DNA of 30,384 bases from an uncultured Leptotrichia sp. (GTDB lineage Bacteria; Fusobacteriota; Fusobacteriia; Fusobacteriales; Leptotrichiaceae). The stretch covers positions 1-30,384 of the forward strand of contig CALEXX010000059.1 in the NCBI GenBank assembly GCA_937925095.1. The letters run 5' to 3'. The translations under genes and the position numbers were made by a program. Position 1 is the first letter of the stretch. Each line of letters starts with the position of its first letter. Below the pieces are notes generated by a model, which saw only the letters and a program-made list of their open reading frames with translations, did not search any database and was not told the origin of the DNA. Of this stretch, positions 8,427-16,706 are shown one piece after another.

Positions 8427-8876
8427 ATGGAATTTAGGGATAACAAAAGTGTTGATATATGTAGAATAGCTTTAAAAATGTCGATTTCTTCAAGGGAAGA
8501 AGAAAAAAGACTCATAAAAGAATATGCAGAGAAGAAAATAAAAGTGGCTGCTGTTGATGTTGGAGGAGCTATACCTAGTGCAAGATTTAAGTTTATAGAA
8601 AGCACTCTATTGGCAGCAAAAAGAAACGGAATTATTCAGGATGAGCATGTACATGATGGAGCTGTAATAGGTGCCATCAGGGAAGCCATGAATCAGATAG
8701 AGTCTAATATAAATGGATTAAGCGTTGGTGGAAAAATTGGGATTGCAAGGAATGGAGAACATTTAGGGGTGGCAATATTCCTAAGTGTGGGAATACTTCA
8801 GTTTAATGAAGTTATATGTGCTGTGGCACATAGATCAGTTGCAATTTTACCTAATGAACAAGAAGGAGGAATTTAA
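8427..8876 (+). CDS. HutP-family RNA-binding regulator homologue
   Basis: A 149-residue protein resembling HutP, which in Bacillus binds histidine and a divalent metal and acts as an antiterminator on the hut mRNA. Matching features are the central GIIQDEHVHDG, a following helix with IREAM, the VGGKIGIARNG and LGVAIFLSVGILQ strands, and a histidine near the C-terminus (CAVAHRS) where HutP has a metal ligand. The other HutP metal histidines do not line up clearly, so ligand and metal are uncertain. The frame also opens at GTG 8415, but GAGGAG (8417-8422) points to ATG 8427. No hut genes are in the window. Its stop overlaps the start of the HAD gene (TAATG). Confidence 0.7.
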   Translation: MEFRDNKSVDICRIALKMSISSREEEKRLIKEYAEKKIKVAAVDVGGAIPSARFKFIESTLLAAKRNGIIQDEHVHDGAVIGAIREAMNQIESNINGLSVGGKIGIARNGEHLGVAIFLSVGILQFNEVICAVAHRSVAILPNEQEGGI

Positions 8877-9547
8877 TGAAAAATAAAGTGCTGGATACTA
8901 TAGATTTGTTCATATTTGATATGGACGGAATATTATTTGATACAGAAACAGTTTATTTGAAATATGGAAAAAAGCTTTTAAAGGAATTAGGCTATGAAGT
9001 TACAGATGAACTTGTGGAAAAAACAACGGGATTGACTAATGAAGAAGCAAAGGAAATTTATCTTGAAGAATTTGGAAAAGATTTTCCATATGATGAAATA
9101 ACTGCAAAAGTATATAATTATATAATAGATGAAGCAAAAAAAGGAGATATCCCTTTAATGACAGGAGCAAAAGAAATGCTTGATTTTCTCGCTTCAAAAG
9201 GGAAAAAAATGGTTCTGGGAACATCAGCAGACAGCTTTATGGCTAATACATTACTGGAAAGTAAAGATATAAAGAACTACTTCAGCCATATAATAACTGC
9301 TAATGATGTTGAAAGAGGAAAACCGGACCCTGAGGTATTTTTACGTGGTGCAGGTAAATTGAATATAAATCCTAGTAAGACAGTAGTTTTTGAAGATTCT
9401 GTAAATGGAGTAAAAGCGGCATATGGTGCAGGAATGATGCCTGTAATGATACCTGATAAACTTACTCCTGCTGAAGATATAGAAGATATGCTTTACAAAA
9501 AATTTGATAATTTTCATGAAGCAGTAGAATATTTTAAAACACATTAA
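8876..9547 (+). CDS. HAD-superfamily phosphatase, beta-phosphoglucomutase-like
   Basis: A cytosolic phosphotransferase with all four HAD motifs. DMDG (15-18) holds the nucleophile and the acid/base aspartates, GTSAD is motif II, GKPDPEVF supplies the motif III lysine, and FEDSVNGVKAA is motif IV. The helical cap inserted after motif I marks subfamily IA. At 223 residues it fits beta-phosphoglucomutase-like and phosphoglycolate phosphatase-like enzymes; the substrate cannot be read from the sequence. Its ATG shares a base with the stop of the upstream gene, and the GGAGG-like stretch AGGAGGAATTTAATG provides the ribosome binding site. It is the last gene of the aromatic cluster; glgC follows after 149 bases with its own -10 element. 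Confidence 0.85.
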   Translation: MKNKVLDTIDLFIFDMDGILFDTETVYLKYGKKLLKELGYEVTDELVEKTTGLTNEEAKEIYLEEFGKDFPYDEITAKVYNYIIDEAKKGDIPLMTGAKEMLDFLASKGKKMVLGTSADSFMANTLLESKDIKNYFSHIITANDVERGKPDPEVFLRGAGKLNINPSKTVVFEDSVNGVKAAYGAGMMPVMIPDKLTPAEDIEDMLYKKFDNFHEAVEYFKTH

Positions 9548-9664
9548 GTAAAGATAAAATAGCTCCAAAATTAATAAAAAACTTCATATATAAATAAAAA
9601 GAAAGAAACAAAAAAATAAAAAAAATTTTAAAAAATCTTCTTTTTTTAAAAAAATAGGGTATAC

Positions 9665-9670
9665 TATAAT
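9665..9670 (+). promoter_or_regulatory. Candidate -10 element for glgCA
   Basis: A TATAAT hexamer, preceded by an overlapping TATACT (9660-9665), lies 26 bases before the glgC start at the end of a 100-base stretch of A and T runs. No good -35 is visible 16-18 bases upstream (only T-rich sequence). I found no clear terminator for the preceding operon, so read-through from it is also possible. Confidence 0.45.
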
Positions 9671-9696
9671 GTAGAGAATATGATGGAGGTAGTGTT

Positions 9697-10950
9697 ATGG
9701 AAATTTTAGCTATGATTTTAGCAGGTGGAAGAGGTTCTAGACTTGATATACTTTCTGAAAAGAGGGTTAAACCAAGTGTTCCTTTTGGAGGAAAATTCAG
9801 AATTATTGATTTTGCATTGAGTAACTGTTCAAATTCAGGGATTTACGATGTGGCATTATTGACACAGTATTTACCGCTTTCTTTGAATGAACATATAGGT
9901 TCAGGAAAACCATGGGATTTTGATAGAAGGGATACAGGAGTTACAATGTTGCAACCTCATGAAAAACCAGGAGGAAATGCATGGTATCAAGGTACTGCTG
10001 ATGCAATCAGACAGAATATAGAATTTATTAGAAATAGAAAACCTAAATATGTACTGATTTTATCAGGAGATCATATTTATAAAATGAATTACAAATGGCT
10101 ACTGGCTGATCATCTGAAAAGCAATGCTGAATTGACAATTGCAGTTCAGGAAGTACCAATGGAAGAAGCAGGAAGATTTGGAATATTTGAAGTTGATGAA
10201 AATAAAAAAATTCTTAATTTTGAAGAAAAACCTGCAGAACCTAAGAGTAATCTTGCATCTATGGGAATTTATATTTTCAATACAGAAGTACTTCTGGAAT
10301 ATTTGGAAAAAATGACTGAAGAAGATTTGGATTTTGGAAAACACGTTATTCCACAGATGATTCATGAAGAAAGAAAGGTTTTCGTTCACTGCTATGATAG
10401 CTACTGGATGGATGTAGGAACTTATGATTCTTATCTTGATGCTAACCTTGATTTAATAAAGAAATCAGAAGAAATAGGAATAAATCTTTATGATCCTGAA
10501 TGGAAAATTTACACAAGAAGTGAAGATTTGGCACCTGTAAGAATAGGGGTAACAGGAAGTGTGCTGAATTCATTAATCTGTGACGGTTGTAAAATTGAAG
10601 GAAGAGTTGAAAACTCAGTATTGGGACCTGGAGTAACAGTAAGAAAAGGATGTACGGTTAAGAACAGTATTATTTTTTCAGGAACTTATATAGATGAAAA
10701 TACTAACTTAGATACAATGATTATAGATAAGAAAGTATATGTAGGTAAAAATTCCATATTAGGTTATGGAGATGATTTCAGTGCAAATTATGAAAAACCT
10801 GATTTATTGTCAAGAGGTATAAGTGTAATAGGTAAAAAAGCAGTTCTCCCTGATGGTTCAATTGTAGGAAGAAACGTAAGAATATTCGGAGGAGTAAAAT
10901 TGCATGATGGCAATAAATTTGTTCACAGTGGTGAAACAATAAAAGGATAG
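9697..10950 (+). CDS. glgC: Glucose-1-phosphate adenylyltransferase (ADP-glucose pyrophosphorylase)
   Basis: Makes ADP-glucose and pyrophosphate from glucose 1-phosphate and ATP, the controlling step of bacterial glycogen synthesis. The nucleotidyltransferase domain starts with LAGGRGSRL and KPSVPFGGKFRIIDF, followed by the substrate motifs GTADAI and SGDHIYKMNY. FEEKP and the catalytic-domain YWMDVGT come later, and a left-handed beta-helix with hexapeptide-like repeats fills the C-terminal quarter. The length of 417 residues is typical. TGGAGG (9683-9688) precedes the ATG. glgA follows after 11 bases, so the two are co-expressed. glgB, glgP and glgD are absent from the window. Confidence 0.93.
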   Translation: MEILAMILAGGRGSRLDILSEKRVKPSVPFGGKFRIIDFALSNCSNSGIYDVALLTQYLPLSLNEHIGSGKPWDFDRRDTGVTMLQPHEKPGGNAWYQGTADAIRQNIEFIRNRKPKYVLILSGDHIYKMNYKWLLADHLKSNAELTIAVQEVPMEEAGRFGIFEVDENKKILNFEEKPAEPKSNLASMGIYIFNTEVLLEYLEKMTEEDLDFGKHVIPQMIHEERKVFVHCYDSYWMDVGTYDSYLDANLDLIKKSEEIGINLYDPEWKIYTRSEDLAPVRIGVTGSVLNSLICDGCKIEGRVENSVLGPGVTVRKGCTVKNSIIFSGTYIDENTNLDTMIIDKKVYVGKNSILGYGDDFSANYEKPDLLSRGISVIGKKAVLPDGSIVGRNVRIFGGVKLHDGNKFVHSGETIKG

Positions 10951-10961
10951 GAGTGATTAGC

Positions 10962-12347
10962 TTGAAAATAGTTTATCTTGCCTCAGAAGTTTATCCTTTC
11001 TTTAAAACTGGGGGATTAGCTGATGTAATGCAGGCTTTACCTAAAAAAATGCAGGAATTGGGACATGAAGTTTCCATAATAATGCCAAAATATGATAAAA
11101 TTCCTTTAAAATATCTTGAAAAATTGGAATGGGTTGCAAGATTGGAAAGTCATGGGGATGTGTTTAATCTGGTAAAATATCCTGACGATAAAATAAATTA
11201 TTATTTCATTGAAAATAAGGCATTGTATGAAAGAGGCCGTGTTTACGGAGATAATGATGAAGATGTTCAGTATGCTATGTTTTCAGAACTTGCATTAAGA
11301 TTTTTAAAGGAAATTAATTTACAGGCTGATATATTACACTGTAATGACTGGCAGACAGGACCGGTACCTTATTTTCTTAATGTGAGATATAATAATGATC
11401 CTTTTTACTGGGATATGAGAACAGTTTATACAATACATAACTTAATGTATCAGGGAAGATTTTCAAAATTTTCATTTGAAAGAATGGGATATCATATAGG
11501 TGGCCATGATTTAAACTTTATGCAAATAGGAATAGGATATGCAGATATTGTAAATACTGTAAGTCCTACTTATGCTGAAGAAATAAAATATCCTTATTTC
11601 AGTGAAGGTCTGGAATGGATAACAAATGCGAAAAAAATTTATGGTGTGCTAAATGGAATTGATGTTGAGGAATTTGACCCTGAAACTAATCCTGATGTTA
11701 TAAATTATAACAAGGATACATTGGAAAAGAAAAAAGAAAATAAATATAGACTTCAGGAAAAACTGGGATTACCTAAATCAGATAATCTTCTGATTTCCAT
11801 GGTTACAAGACTTGTGGAAGGAAAAGGACTTGATCTTGTGTCTGCAGTACTGGAAAATTTATTACAGTATGATGCTGTTCAGATTGTAATTTTAGGTAGT
11901 GGTGACAAATTCTATGAAGATTATTACAACTATCTGACAGTTAAGTATCCTGACAAGTTTAAAGTATACTTGGGATATAATCCGCATCTTGCAAATGAAA
12001 TATATGCTGGAAGTGATTTATTCCTGATGCCTTCAAGATATGAACCTTGCGGGCTTAGTCAAATGATAGCAATGAGATTTGGAACAATACCTATTGTAAG
12101 GGAAACAGGAGGATTGAAAGATACAGTAAAACCATATAACATTTTTACAGATGAAGGAAATGGATTCTCATTTACAAACTTTAATGCAGACGATATGCTG
12201 TTTACAATAAAGGTTGCTGAAGGTGTATATTATGATAAGCCTGAAATTTGGGAAAAACTTGTAAAAAGAAATATGGATTTGGATTTTTCATGGGACAAAT
12301 CTGCGAGAGAATATTTGAAATTATATGAATTAGTAAAAAGCTGGTAA
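10962..12347 (+). CDS. glgA: Glycogen synthase (ADP-glucose glucosyltransferase, GT5)
   Basis: Transfers glucose from ADP-glucose to growing alpha-1,4-glucan. KTGGL (15-19) is the ADP-binding motif at the N-terminus, and HCNDWQTG and YTIHNLMYQG are conserved in the first Rossmann domain. The second domain has MVTRLVEGKGLDL and the catalytic-site SRYEPCGLSQ with TGGLKDTV. The 461 residues fit the family. The frame opens at GTG 10953, but GGAG (10950-10953) lies 8 bases before TTG 10962 and MKIVYLASEVYPF is the family start, so I use the TTG. The ribosome binding site overlaps the glgC stop, indicating a tight two-gene operon. Confidence 0.92.
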   Translation: MKIVYLASEVYPFFKTGGLADVMQALPKKMQELGHEVSIIMPKYDKIPLKYLEKLEWVARLESHGDVFNLVKYPDDKINYYFIENKALYERGRVYGDNDEDVQYAMFSELALRFLKEINLQADILHCNDWQTGPVPYFLNVRYNNDPFYWDMRTVYTIHNLMYQGRFSKFSFERMGYHIGGHDLNFMQIGIGYADIVNTVSPTYAEEIKYPYFSEGLEWITNAKKIYGVLNGIDVEEFDPETNPDVINYNKDTLEKKKENKYRLQEKLGLPKSDNLLISMVTRLVEGKGLDLVSAVLENLLQYDAVQIVILGSGDKFYEDYYNYLTVKYPDKFKVYLGYNPHLANEIYAGSDLFLMPSRYEPCGLSQMIAMRFGTIPIVRETGGLKDTVKPYNIFTDEGNGFSFTNFNADDMLFTIKVAEGVYYDKPEIWEKLVKRNMDLDFSWDKSAREYLKLYELVKSW

Positions 12348-12358
12348 TATAAAAAAAG

Positions 12359-12444
12359 CAGGATTAACTCAAATATCATGTAAATAAAGATGTTTTTATT
12401 CAGGAAAATATTTTTATTTAAAACAGTAGATTTGAGTAATTCTG
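12359..12444 (+). terminator. Large nested hairpin after glgA, probable terminator
   Basis: CAGGATTAACTCAAAT (12359-12374) pairs with ATTTGAGTAATTCTG (12430-12444), allowing one bulged base and one G-U pair. Inside it TAAATAAA (12381-12388) pairs with TTTATTTA (12413-12420). TTTTGTTATTTG follows. The position fits a terminator for glgCA, although the loop is larger than usual and the T run is interrupted. Confidence 0.5.
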
Positions 12445-12503
12445 TTTTGTTATTTGTATGAAGGAAAATAATTTTTTAAATTTTTATTGTGAAGGAGAGA
12501 AAA

Positions 12504-13040
12504 TTGAAAAAAGAAGTAACTCTAAAAAAAATAAGTGAAAACGATTTTAAACGTTTGCATTCTATTATATACCAGGGAGAAAACCCTGAGTGGAAGAAAT
12601 GGGATGGGCCATATTATGATGATTATAAATTTACTGATTATGAAAACTTTTTGAAAGATAAAGTAGATTTTTTTAAGTCTGATAATGTAAAAGGAATTTA
12701 CATTGATGGAATTCTAATGGGAACAGTAAGCAGATACTGGGAAGACAGAAAAACTAGGTGGATTGAAGTTGGAATAGTAATTTATGACAGTAATTACTGG
12801 TATGGTGGATATGGAAGCGAAGCACTTAAAATATGGACAACAAAAACATTTGATGATTTTCCTGAATTGGAACATATTGGACTGACAACTTGGAGTGGAA
12901 ATATATCCATGATGAAAAGTGCTGAAAAAATTGGATATAAGCTTGAAGGAAGAATAAGAAAAGTAAGATATCATATGAATAAATACTTTGACTCGATAAA
13001 ATACGGAGTGTTAAGAGAAGAATGGGAGAGTTTAAAATAA
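12504..13040 (+). CDS. GNAT-family N-acetyltransferase, RimJ/RimL type
   Basis: Predicted to move an acetyl group from acetyl-CoA to an amine of a protein or small molecule. The acetyl-CoA loop YGGYGSEALKIW has the R/Q-x-x-G-x-G/A pattern, preceded by the strand WIEVGIVIYD and followed by a helix and GLTTWSGN. MMKSAEKIGYKLEGRIRK is the typical RimJ/RimL C-terminal element. The frame opens at GTG 12489, but AAGGAGAG (12492-12499) is the ribosome binding site for TTG 12504, so the product is 178 residues. The substrate is unknown. It stands alone between two hairpins. Confidence 0.8.
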   Translation: MKKEVTLKKISENDFKRLHSIIYQGENPEWKKWDGPYYDDYKFTDYENFLKDKVDFFKSDNVKGIYIDGILMGTVSRYWEDRKTRWIEVGIVIYDSNYWYGGYGSEALKIWTTKTFDDFPELEHIGLTTWSGNISMMKSAEKIGYKLEGRIRKVRYHMNKYFDSIKYGVLREEWESLK

Positions 13041-13077
13041 GAGGAGAAAAATGCCAAGGGAATAGAAATACGGATAT

Positions 13078-13146
13078 AAAAAAAGACTGTTTCAGAATGA
13101 AAAATATAAATAAAATTTTATATTTTCTCTTGAAACAGGCTTTTTT
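13078..13146. terminator. Bidirectional terminator between convergent genes
   Basis: AAAAAAAGACTGTTTCAGA (13078-13096) pairs with TCTTGAAACAGGCTTTTTT (13128-13146) around a loop of about 31 bases. A run of A on the left and T on the right lets it act for the acetyltransferase on the plus strand and the dipeptidase gene on the minus strand. Confidence 0.75.
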
Positions 13147-13181
13147 CTTTTTAAGAGGCTTATATATAATTCATAGGAGAA

Positions 13182-14606
13182 TTATTTTTTTAATGAGTTT
13201 TCTTCATTTTTTACAAGTTCATATGCTTCTTTTCCATTTTTTAAAGCAAGTTCAGTTGCAAATTTTTCAGCTTCTTTAGGTGACATTTTTGCAATTTTTT
13301 TGTTTAATGCATTTTGTTCAGCAATTTTTTTCTTTTCATAGTCTTTTATTTTTTGTAAATATTTATTTTTAACATCATCAGATGCATTTTCCATATTAAT
13401 ATTTACATTTTCTGCAACCCAGTAGAATGAATCTGGATTATATGTAGTTCCTTTTACATGATAAGTGTCATAAGTAGCTTTTATATTACCATAATAAGGA
13501 ACAAATGGAGAATATTTAGCACCAGCCATTGCCAGCCACATAACTCCTCCTACATTTGCAGGTAAGTCTTTTTTAATTTGGAAAATATGAGTTTCGATAC
13601 CATTTTCGTTACTTATAGGATATTTAGCAGTATCGTTGTTCTGTTTTCTTTTTGCAACTGTAAAGTTTGTATTTTCAAGACGGTTTCTTAAAACAGCCAT
13701 TACATCCTGTACAGATATTTTTTTGTCTCTAGTTTGGAAAAGTTCGTAAACTTCGTCAGTATAAGTGATATTAGCTTTTGGATTTAATTGTAGGATTCCT
13801 GAATAAGCACGTGAACGGTTCCCGTCTGTCATTTCAGGTGCGTAAGATTTTGCTAAGTGCATTTTTCCGTCTACTGTAACGTAGCTTCCTGCATCTTTTG
13901 CAACTTTTTCGATATCATCAGATTTTATTACGTTATTTTTATCATTTAAATCAACAGTTCCAAGGAAATAAGTATTTGAGAATACAGAGAATTTATCATC
14001 AGGATATTTTATAGCAACAAATTGATGTCCTGAATAGATTTCAATGTACCACATTTCTTTTTTATCAGCTATTACAAGTACGTTCCCTTCGGCAGCACCT
14101 TTAGTCTTAATGATTTCAGCAAGACGCAGAACTCCTTCTCTTGCAGTTTTTACATATGGAAGAATAACAGTAGGTATTGCAGATTCAGCAAGACCATCTT
14201 TAACATAAGGGTCAATCTTCTGAATTTTTTCATTAGCATCAGCTGAAACTGTAGAATCTATTGCTACACCAAATTCATTGAATCCTGCTTCATCGAATAT
14301 TCCTTCTTCAGGAGTAACATCAGGAACAGCAGTATATTTGTATCTAGTTTCAGGAATAGGATATGTAAATCCGTTGCTTTCATCTTTAAATACTGCACCA
14401 GGTTGATTTTTCCCTCTTTCATAAACAACAAAGTTTTTGTTATGATCAGGTTCAGCTGTGAAATCTTCATTTCTTCCGAAAATATAACTTCCGTCAGTTG
14501 TCAATCCTTTACCTACAATAACTCCTGTACATGCAAGAACATACGATGAAAATTCAAGCATCAGAATAAATAATGTCAGTAGGAACATTGTTTTTTTAAA
14601 CTTCAT
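13182..14606 (-). CDS. Exported dipeptidase, peptidase family C69
   Basis: An N-terminal-nucleophile cysteine hydrolase, related to Lactobacillus PepD, that cleaves dipeptides. A hydrophobic signal peptide (about 1-25) is directly followed by ACTGVIVGKGLTTDGSYIFGR, the family's active-site start with catalytic Cys26. NED, the central GNVLVIADKKEMWYIEIYSGHQ-like block (around residue 175) and NRSRAYSG are conserved C69 elements. The mature enzyme therefore acts outside the cytoplasm on peptides taken from the environment or cell wall. The tail (about 420-474) is a lysine-rich coiled-coil extension. A rev-strand AGGAGA just before the ATG is its ribosome binding site. The gene is convergent with the acetyltransferase and divergent from hpt. 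Length (474) fits the family. Confidence 0.87.
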   Translation of the reverse strand: MKFKKTMFLLTLFILMLEFSSYVLACTGVIVGKGLTTDGSYIFGRNEDFTAEPDHNKNFVVYERGKNQPGAVFKDESNGFTYPIPETRYKYTAVPDVTPEEGIFDEAGFNEFGVAIDSTVSADANEKIQKIDPYVKDGLAESAIPTVILPYVKTAREGVLRLAEIIKTKGAAEGNVLVIADKKEMWYIEIYSGHQFVAIKYPDDKFSVFSNTYFLGTVDLNDKNNVIKSDDIEKVAKDAGSYVTVDGKMHLAKSYAPEMTDGNRSRAYSGILQLNPKANITYTDEVYELFQTRDKKISVQDVMAVLRNRLENTNFTVAKRKQNNDTAKYPISNENGIETHIFQIKKDLPANVGGVMWLAMAGAKYSPFVPYYGNIKATYDTYHVKGTTYNPDSFYWVAENVNINMENASDDVKNKYLQKIKDYEKKKIAEQNALNKKIAKMSPKEAEKFATELALKNGKEAYELVKNEENSLKK

Positions 14607-14737
14607 ACTATCATCTCCTATAAAAAATTATAACGTTTGTTATATAATAATAGTATATTATGAAAAAAAAATTAATATGGAAAATTTCTTATAATTTTTT
14701 TGTATAATTGATATATTTTATGAAAAGTAAATAGTAA

Positions 14738-14766
14738 TTGAAAAAAAAATATAAATATAGTAAAAT
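14738..14766 (+). promoter_or_regulatory. Promoter of the purine cluster
   Basis: TTGAAA (14738-14743) and TAAAAT (14761-14766) with a 17-base spacer lie about 85 bases before hpt. The leader carries no obvious purine riboswitch: I looked for the conserved loop sequences and did not see them. Confidence 0.5.
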
Positions 14767-14850
14767 AAGAAGTAAACGAATAGAATTTTTTTCATTTTAC
14801 ACATTTCACAAGGTAACATATAAATTTATTTTGAATTGGAGGGAGAAGCA

Positions 14851-15384
14851 GTGTTCAAATACAGCATTGGAACATTAATCTCGAAAGAAGAAATTTCAGA
14901 AAAGGTAAAAGAATTGGCACTTCAGATTGATAATGACTATAAAGGGGAAGAAATTTTATTAATTGGGCTTTTACGTGGTTCGATCCTTTTTTTAAGCGAT
15001 CTTGTAAGGGAACTGAAAACAGAAGTAACTCTTGATTTTATGGTTGTCTCAAGTTATGGAAACGAATTAGAAAGTTCAAGGGATGTAAAAATTAAAAAAG
15101 ATTTGGAAGAAGATATCAGAGGTAAAAATGTAATAGTTGTTGAAGACATAATAGACACAGGCCATACATTGAAAAAAGTTCTGGAAATACTTAAAACCAG
15201 AGATCCAAAAAGTATTAAAATATGTACTCTGCTTGACAAACCTGAAAGAAGGGAAGTTGAGATAGAAGTGGATTATACAGGATTTAAAATACCTGATGAA
15301 TTTGTAGTTGGGTACGGAATAGATTTTGCACAGAAACACAGAAACTTATCTTATATTGGAATTGTAAAGAAAGAGGAGGAATAA
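14851..15384 (+). CDS. hpt: Hypoxanthine phosphoribosyltransferase
   Basis: Salvages hypoxanthine (and often guanine) with PRPP to make IMP or GMP. The PRPP-binding loop is VVEDIIDTGHT (96-106) with Glu98 and Asp99. LLIGLLRGSILFLSDL (36-51) is the conserved first loop, DFMVVSSYG (62-70) leads into the flexible loop, and GFKIPDEFVVGYG near the end binds the purine. At 177 residues it is standard. The frame opens at TTG 14836, but GGAGGG (14838-14843) sits right for GTG 14851, giving MFKYSIG. purA starts 2 bases after its stop, so IMP made here can go straight to AMP synthesis. Confidence 0.9.
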   Translation: MFKYSIGTLISKEEISEKVKELALQIDNDYKGEEILLIGLLRGSILFLSDLVRELKTEVTLDFMVVSSYGNELESSRDVKIKKDLEEDIRGKNVIVVEDIIDTGHTLKKVLEILKTRDPKSIKICTLLDKPERREVEIEVDYTGFKIPDEFVVGYGIDFAQKHRNLSYIGIVKKEEE

Positions 15385-15386
15385 AA

Positions 15387-16685
15387 ATGGAAAATAATAC
15401 TTTTGTAATTGTAGGAACACAATGGGGAGATGAAGGAAAAGGGAAAATAATAGACGTTCTCTCACCTAAGGCTGATTATATTGTGAGATTCCAGGGAGGA
15501 AATAATGCCGGTCATACTGTTGTTGTAAATGATGAAAAGTTTATTTTACATCTGCTTCCTTCAGGGATTATAAATTCTCAAGGAAAGTGTGTTATTGGAG
15601 CAGGAGTAGTTGTTGATATTGAAGTACTGCTGAAAGAAATAGAAGCACTGGAAAAAAGGGGAAAAAATCTTGACAAATTATTTATAGATGAAAGAGCTCA
15701 TGTAATAATGCCTTATCATATTGAAATAGATAAAGCAAAGGAAGAAGCAATGGGAGCAAACAAGATAGGAACTACCCAGAGGGGAATAGGACCTTGCTAT
15801 ATTGACAAGATTGCAAGAAATGGAATAAGAATAGGAGATTTGCTTGAGCCTGAAAGATTTAGGGATAAGCTGGAATGGAATGTAAAAGAAAAAAATGATA
15901 TGCTGACAAGATATGGAAAAGATACATTTAATCTGGAGGAATTATACGAAAGATTTATGAAACTTGCCGAAAAAATAAGACATAGAATAATAGACGGAGT
16001 TGTAGAAATAAATGAAGCTATTGAAGAAGGAAAACAGGTTTTATTTGAAGGTGCGCAGGCATTAATGCTTGACATTGACTATGGAACATACCCTTATGTT
16101 ACTTCATCTTCACCTACAGCTGGAGGAGTGACAGTAGGTACTGGAGTTTCTCCTAAAAAAATAAACAGAATTCTTGGAGTTATGAAGGCTTATACAACAA
16201 GAGTAGGAGAAGGACCTTTCCCTACAGAGCTTAATGATGAAACTGGAGAAAAATTAAGAACAGTGGGACATGAATATGGAGCAACTACAGGACGTCCTAG
16301 AAGATGTGGATGGCTTGACCTTGTAATAGGAAGATACGCTGTATTGATAGATGGCCTAACTGATATTGTACTGACAAAACTTGATGTACTTACAGGATTT
16401 GAAACAATAAAAGTAGCGGTTGGATATGAAATTGATGGAAAAGTTTATCATTCTTATCCTGGAAATTTAAGAAAATCAAAAACATTGAATATAGTTTATG
16501 ATGAACTTCCTGGATGGACAGAAGATATTACACAAATAAAAAATTATGATGAACTTCCTGAAAACTGTAAAAAATATGTAGAATATATAGAAAAGAAATT
16601 AAAATGTAATGTATCTATGATTTCAGTAGGACCTGAAAGAAGTCAAAATATTTATAGATATGACTTGACTGAAATTGTGAAATAA
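15387..16685 (+). CDS. purA: Adenylosuccinate synthetase
   Basis: Joins aspartate to IMP using GTP, giving adenylosuccinate. The GTP loop is GTQWGDEGKGK (10-20) with catalytic Asp15. GGNNAGHTVV carries the catalytic histidine, and TTQRGIGPCY, GTYPYVTSSSPTAGG and TTGRPRRCGWLD are family signatures for IMP and GTP binding. Length (432) is typical. GAGGAGG within the hpt end precedes the ATG, so translation is coupled to hpt. purB, the next enzyme, is two genes downstream, separated by two envelope proteins. Confidence 0.95.
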   Translation: MENNTFVIVGTQWGDEGKGKIIDVLSPKADYIVRFQGGNNAGHTVVVNDEKFILHLLPSGIINSQGKCVIGAGVVVDIEVLLKEIEALEKRGKNLDKLFIDERAHVIMPYHIEIDKAKEEAMGANKIGTTQRGIGPCYIDKIARNGIRIGDLLEPERFRDKLEWNVKEKNDMLTRYGKDTFNLEELYERFMKLAEKIRHRIIDGVVEINEAIEEGKQVLFEGAQALMLDIDYGTYPYVTSSSPTAGGVTVGTGVSPKKINRILGVMKAYTTRVGEGPFPTELNDETGEKLRTVGHEYGATTGRPRRCGWLDLVIGRYAVLIDGLTDIVLTKLDVLTGFETIKVAVGYEIDGKVYHSYPGNLRKSKTLNIVYDELPGWTEDITQIKNYDELPENCKKYVEYIEKKLKCNVSMISVGPERSQNIYRYDLTEIVK

Positions 16686-16706
16686 TTTTTAGGAGTTGAT
16701 GAAATA

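Noticed and set aside
9548..9660. Possible terminator in the A- and T-run region before glgC
   Set aside because: Only A runs against T runs can pair, without any G-C core, so I cannot support a terminator.
13041..13065. GAGGAG followed by an ATG and a four-codon frame ending in TAG, just before the hairpin
   Set aside because: It looks like a leader peptide, but no plus-strand gene follows the hairpin, so attenuation makes no sense. It is probably chance or a gene remnant.
13022..13279. An 85-codon plus-strand open frame after the acetyltransferase gene
   Set aside because: It overlaps the end of the acetyltransferase gene, runs straight through the terminator hairpin and into the antisense of the dipeptidase gene, and lacks a ribosome binding site.
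14767..14850. Possible purine riboswitch upstream of hpt
   Set aside because: I did not find the conserved paired loops or three-way junction; the stretch is short and mostly A/T.
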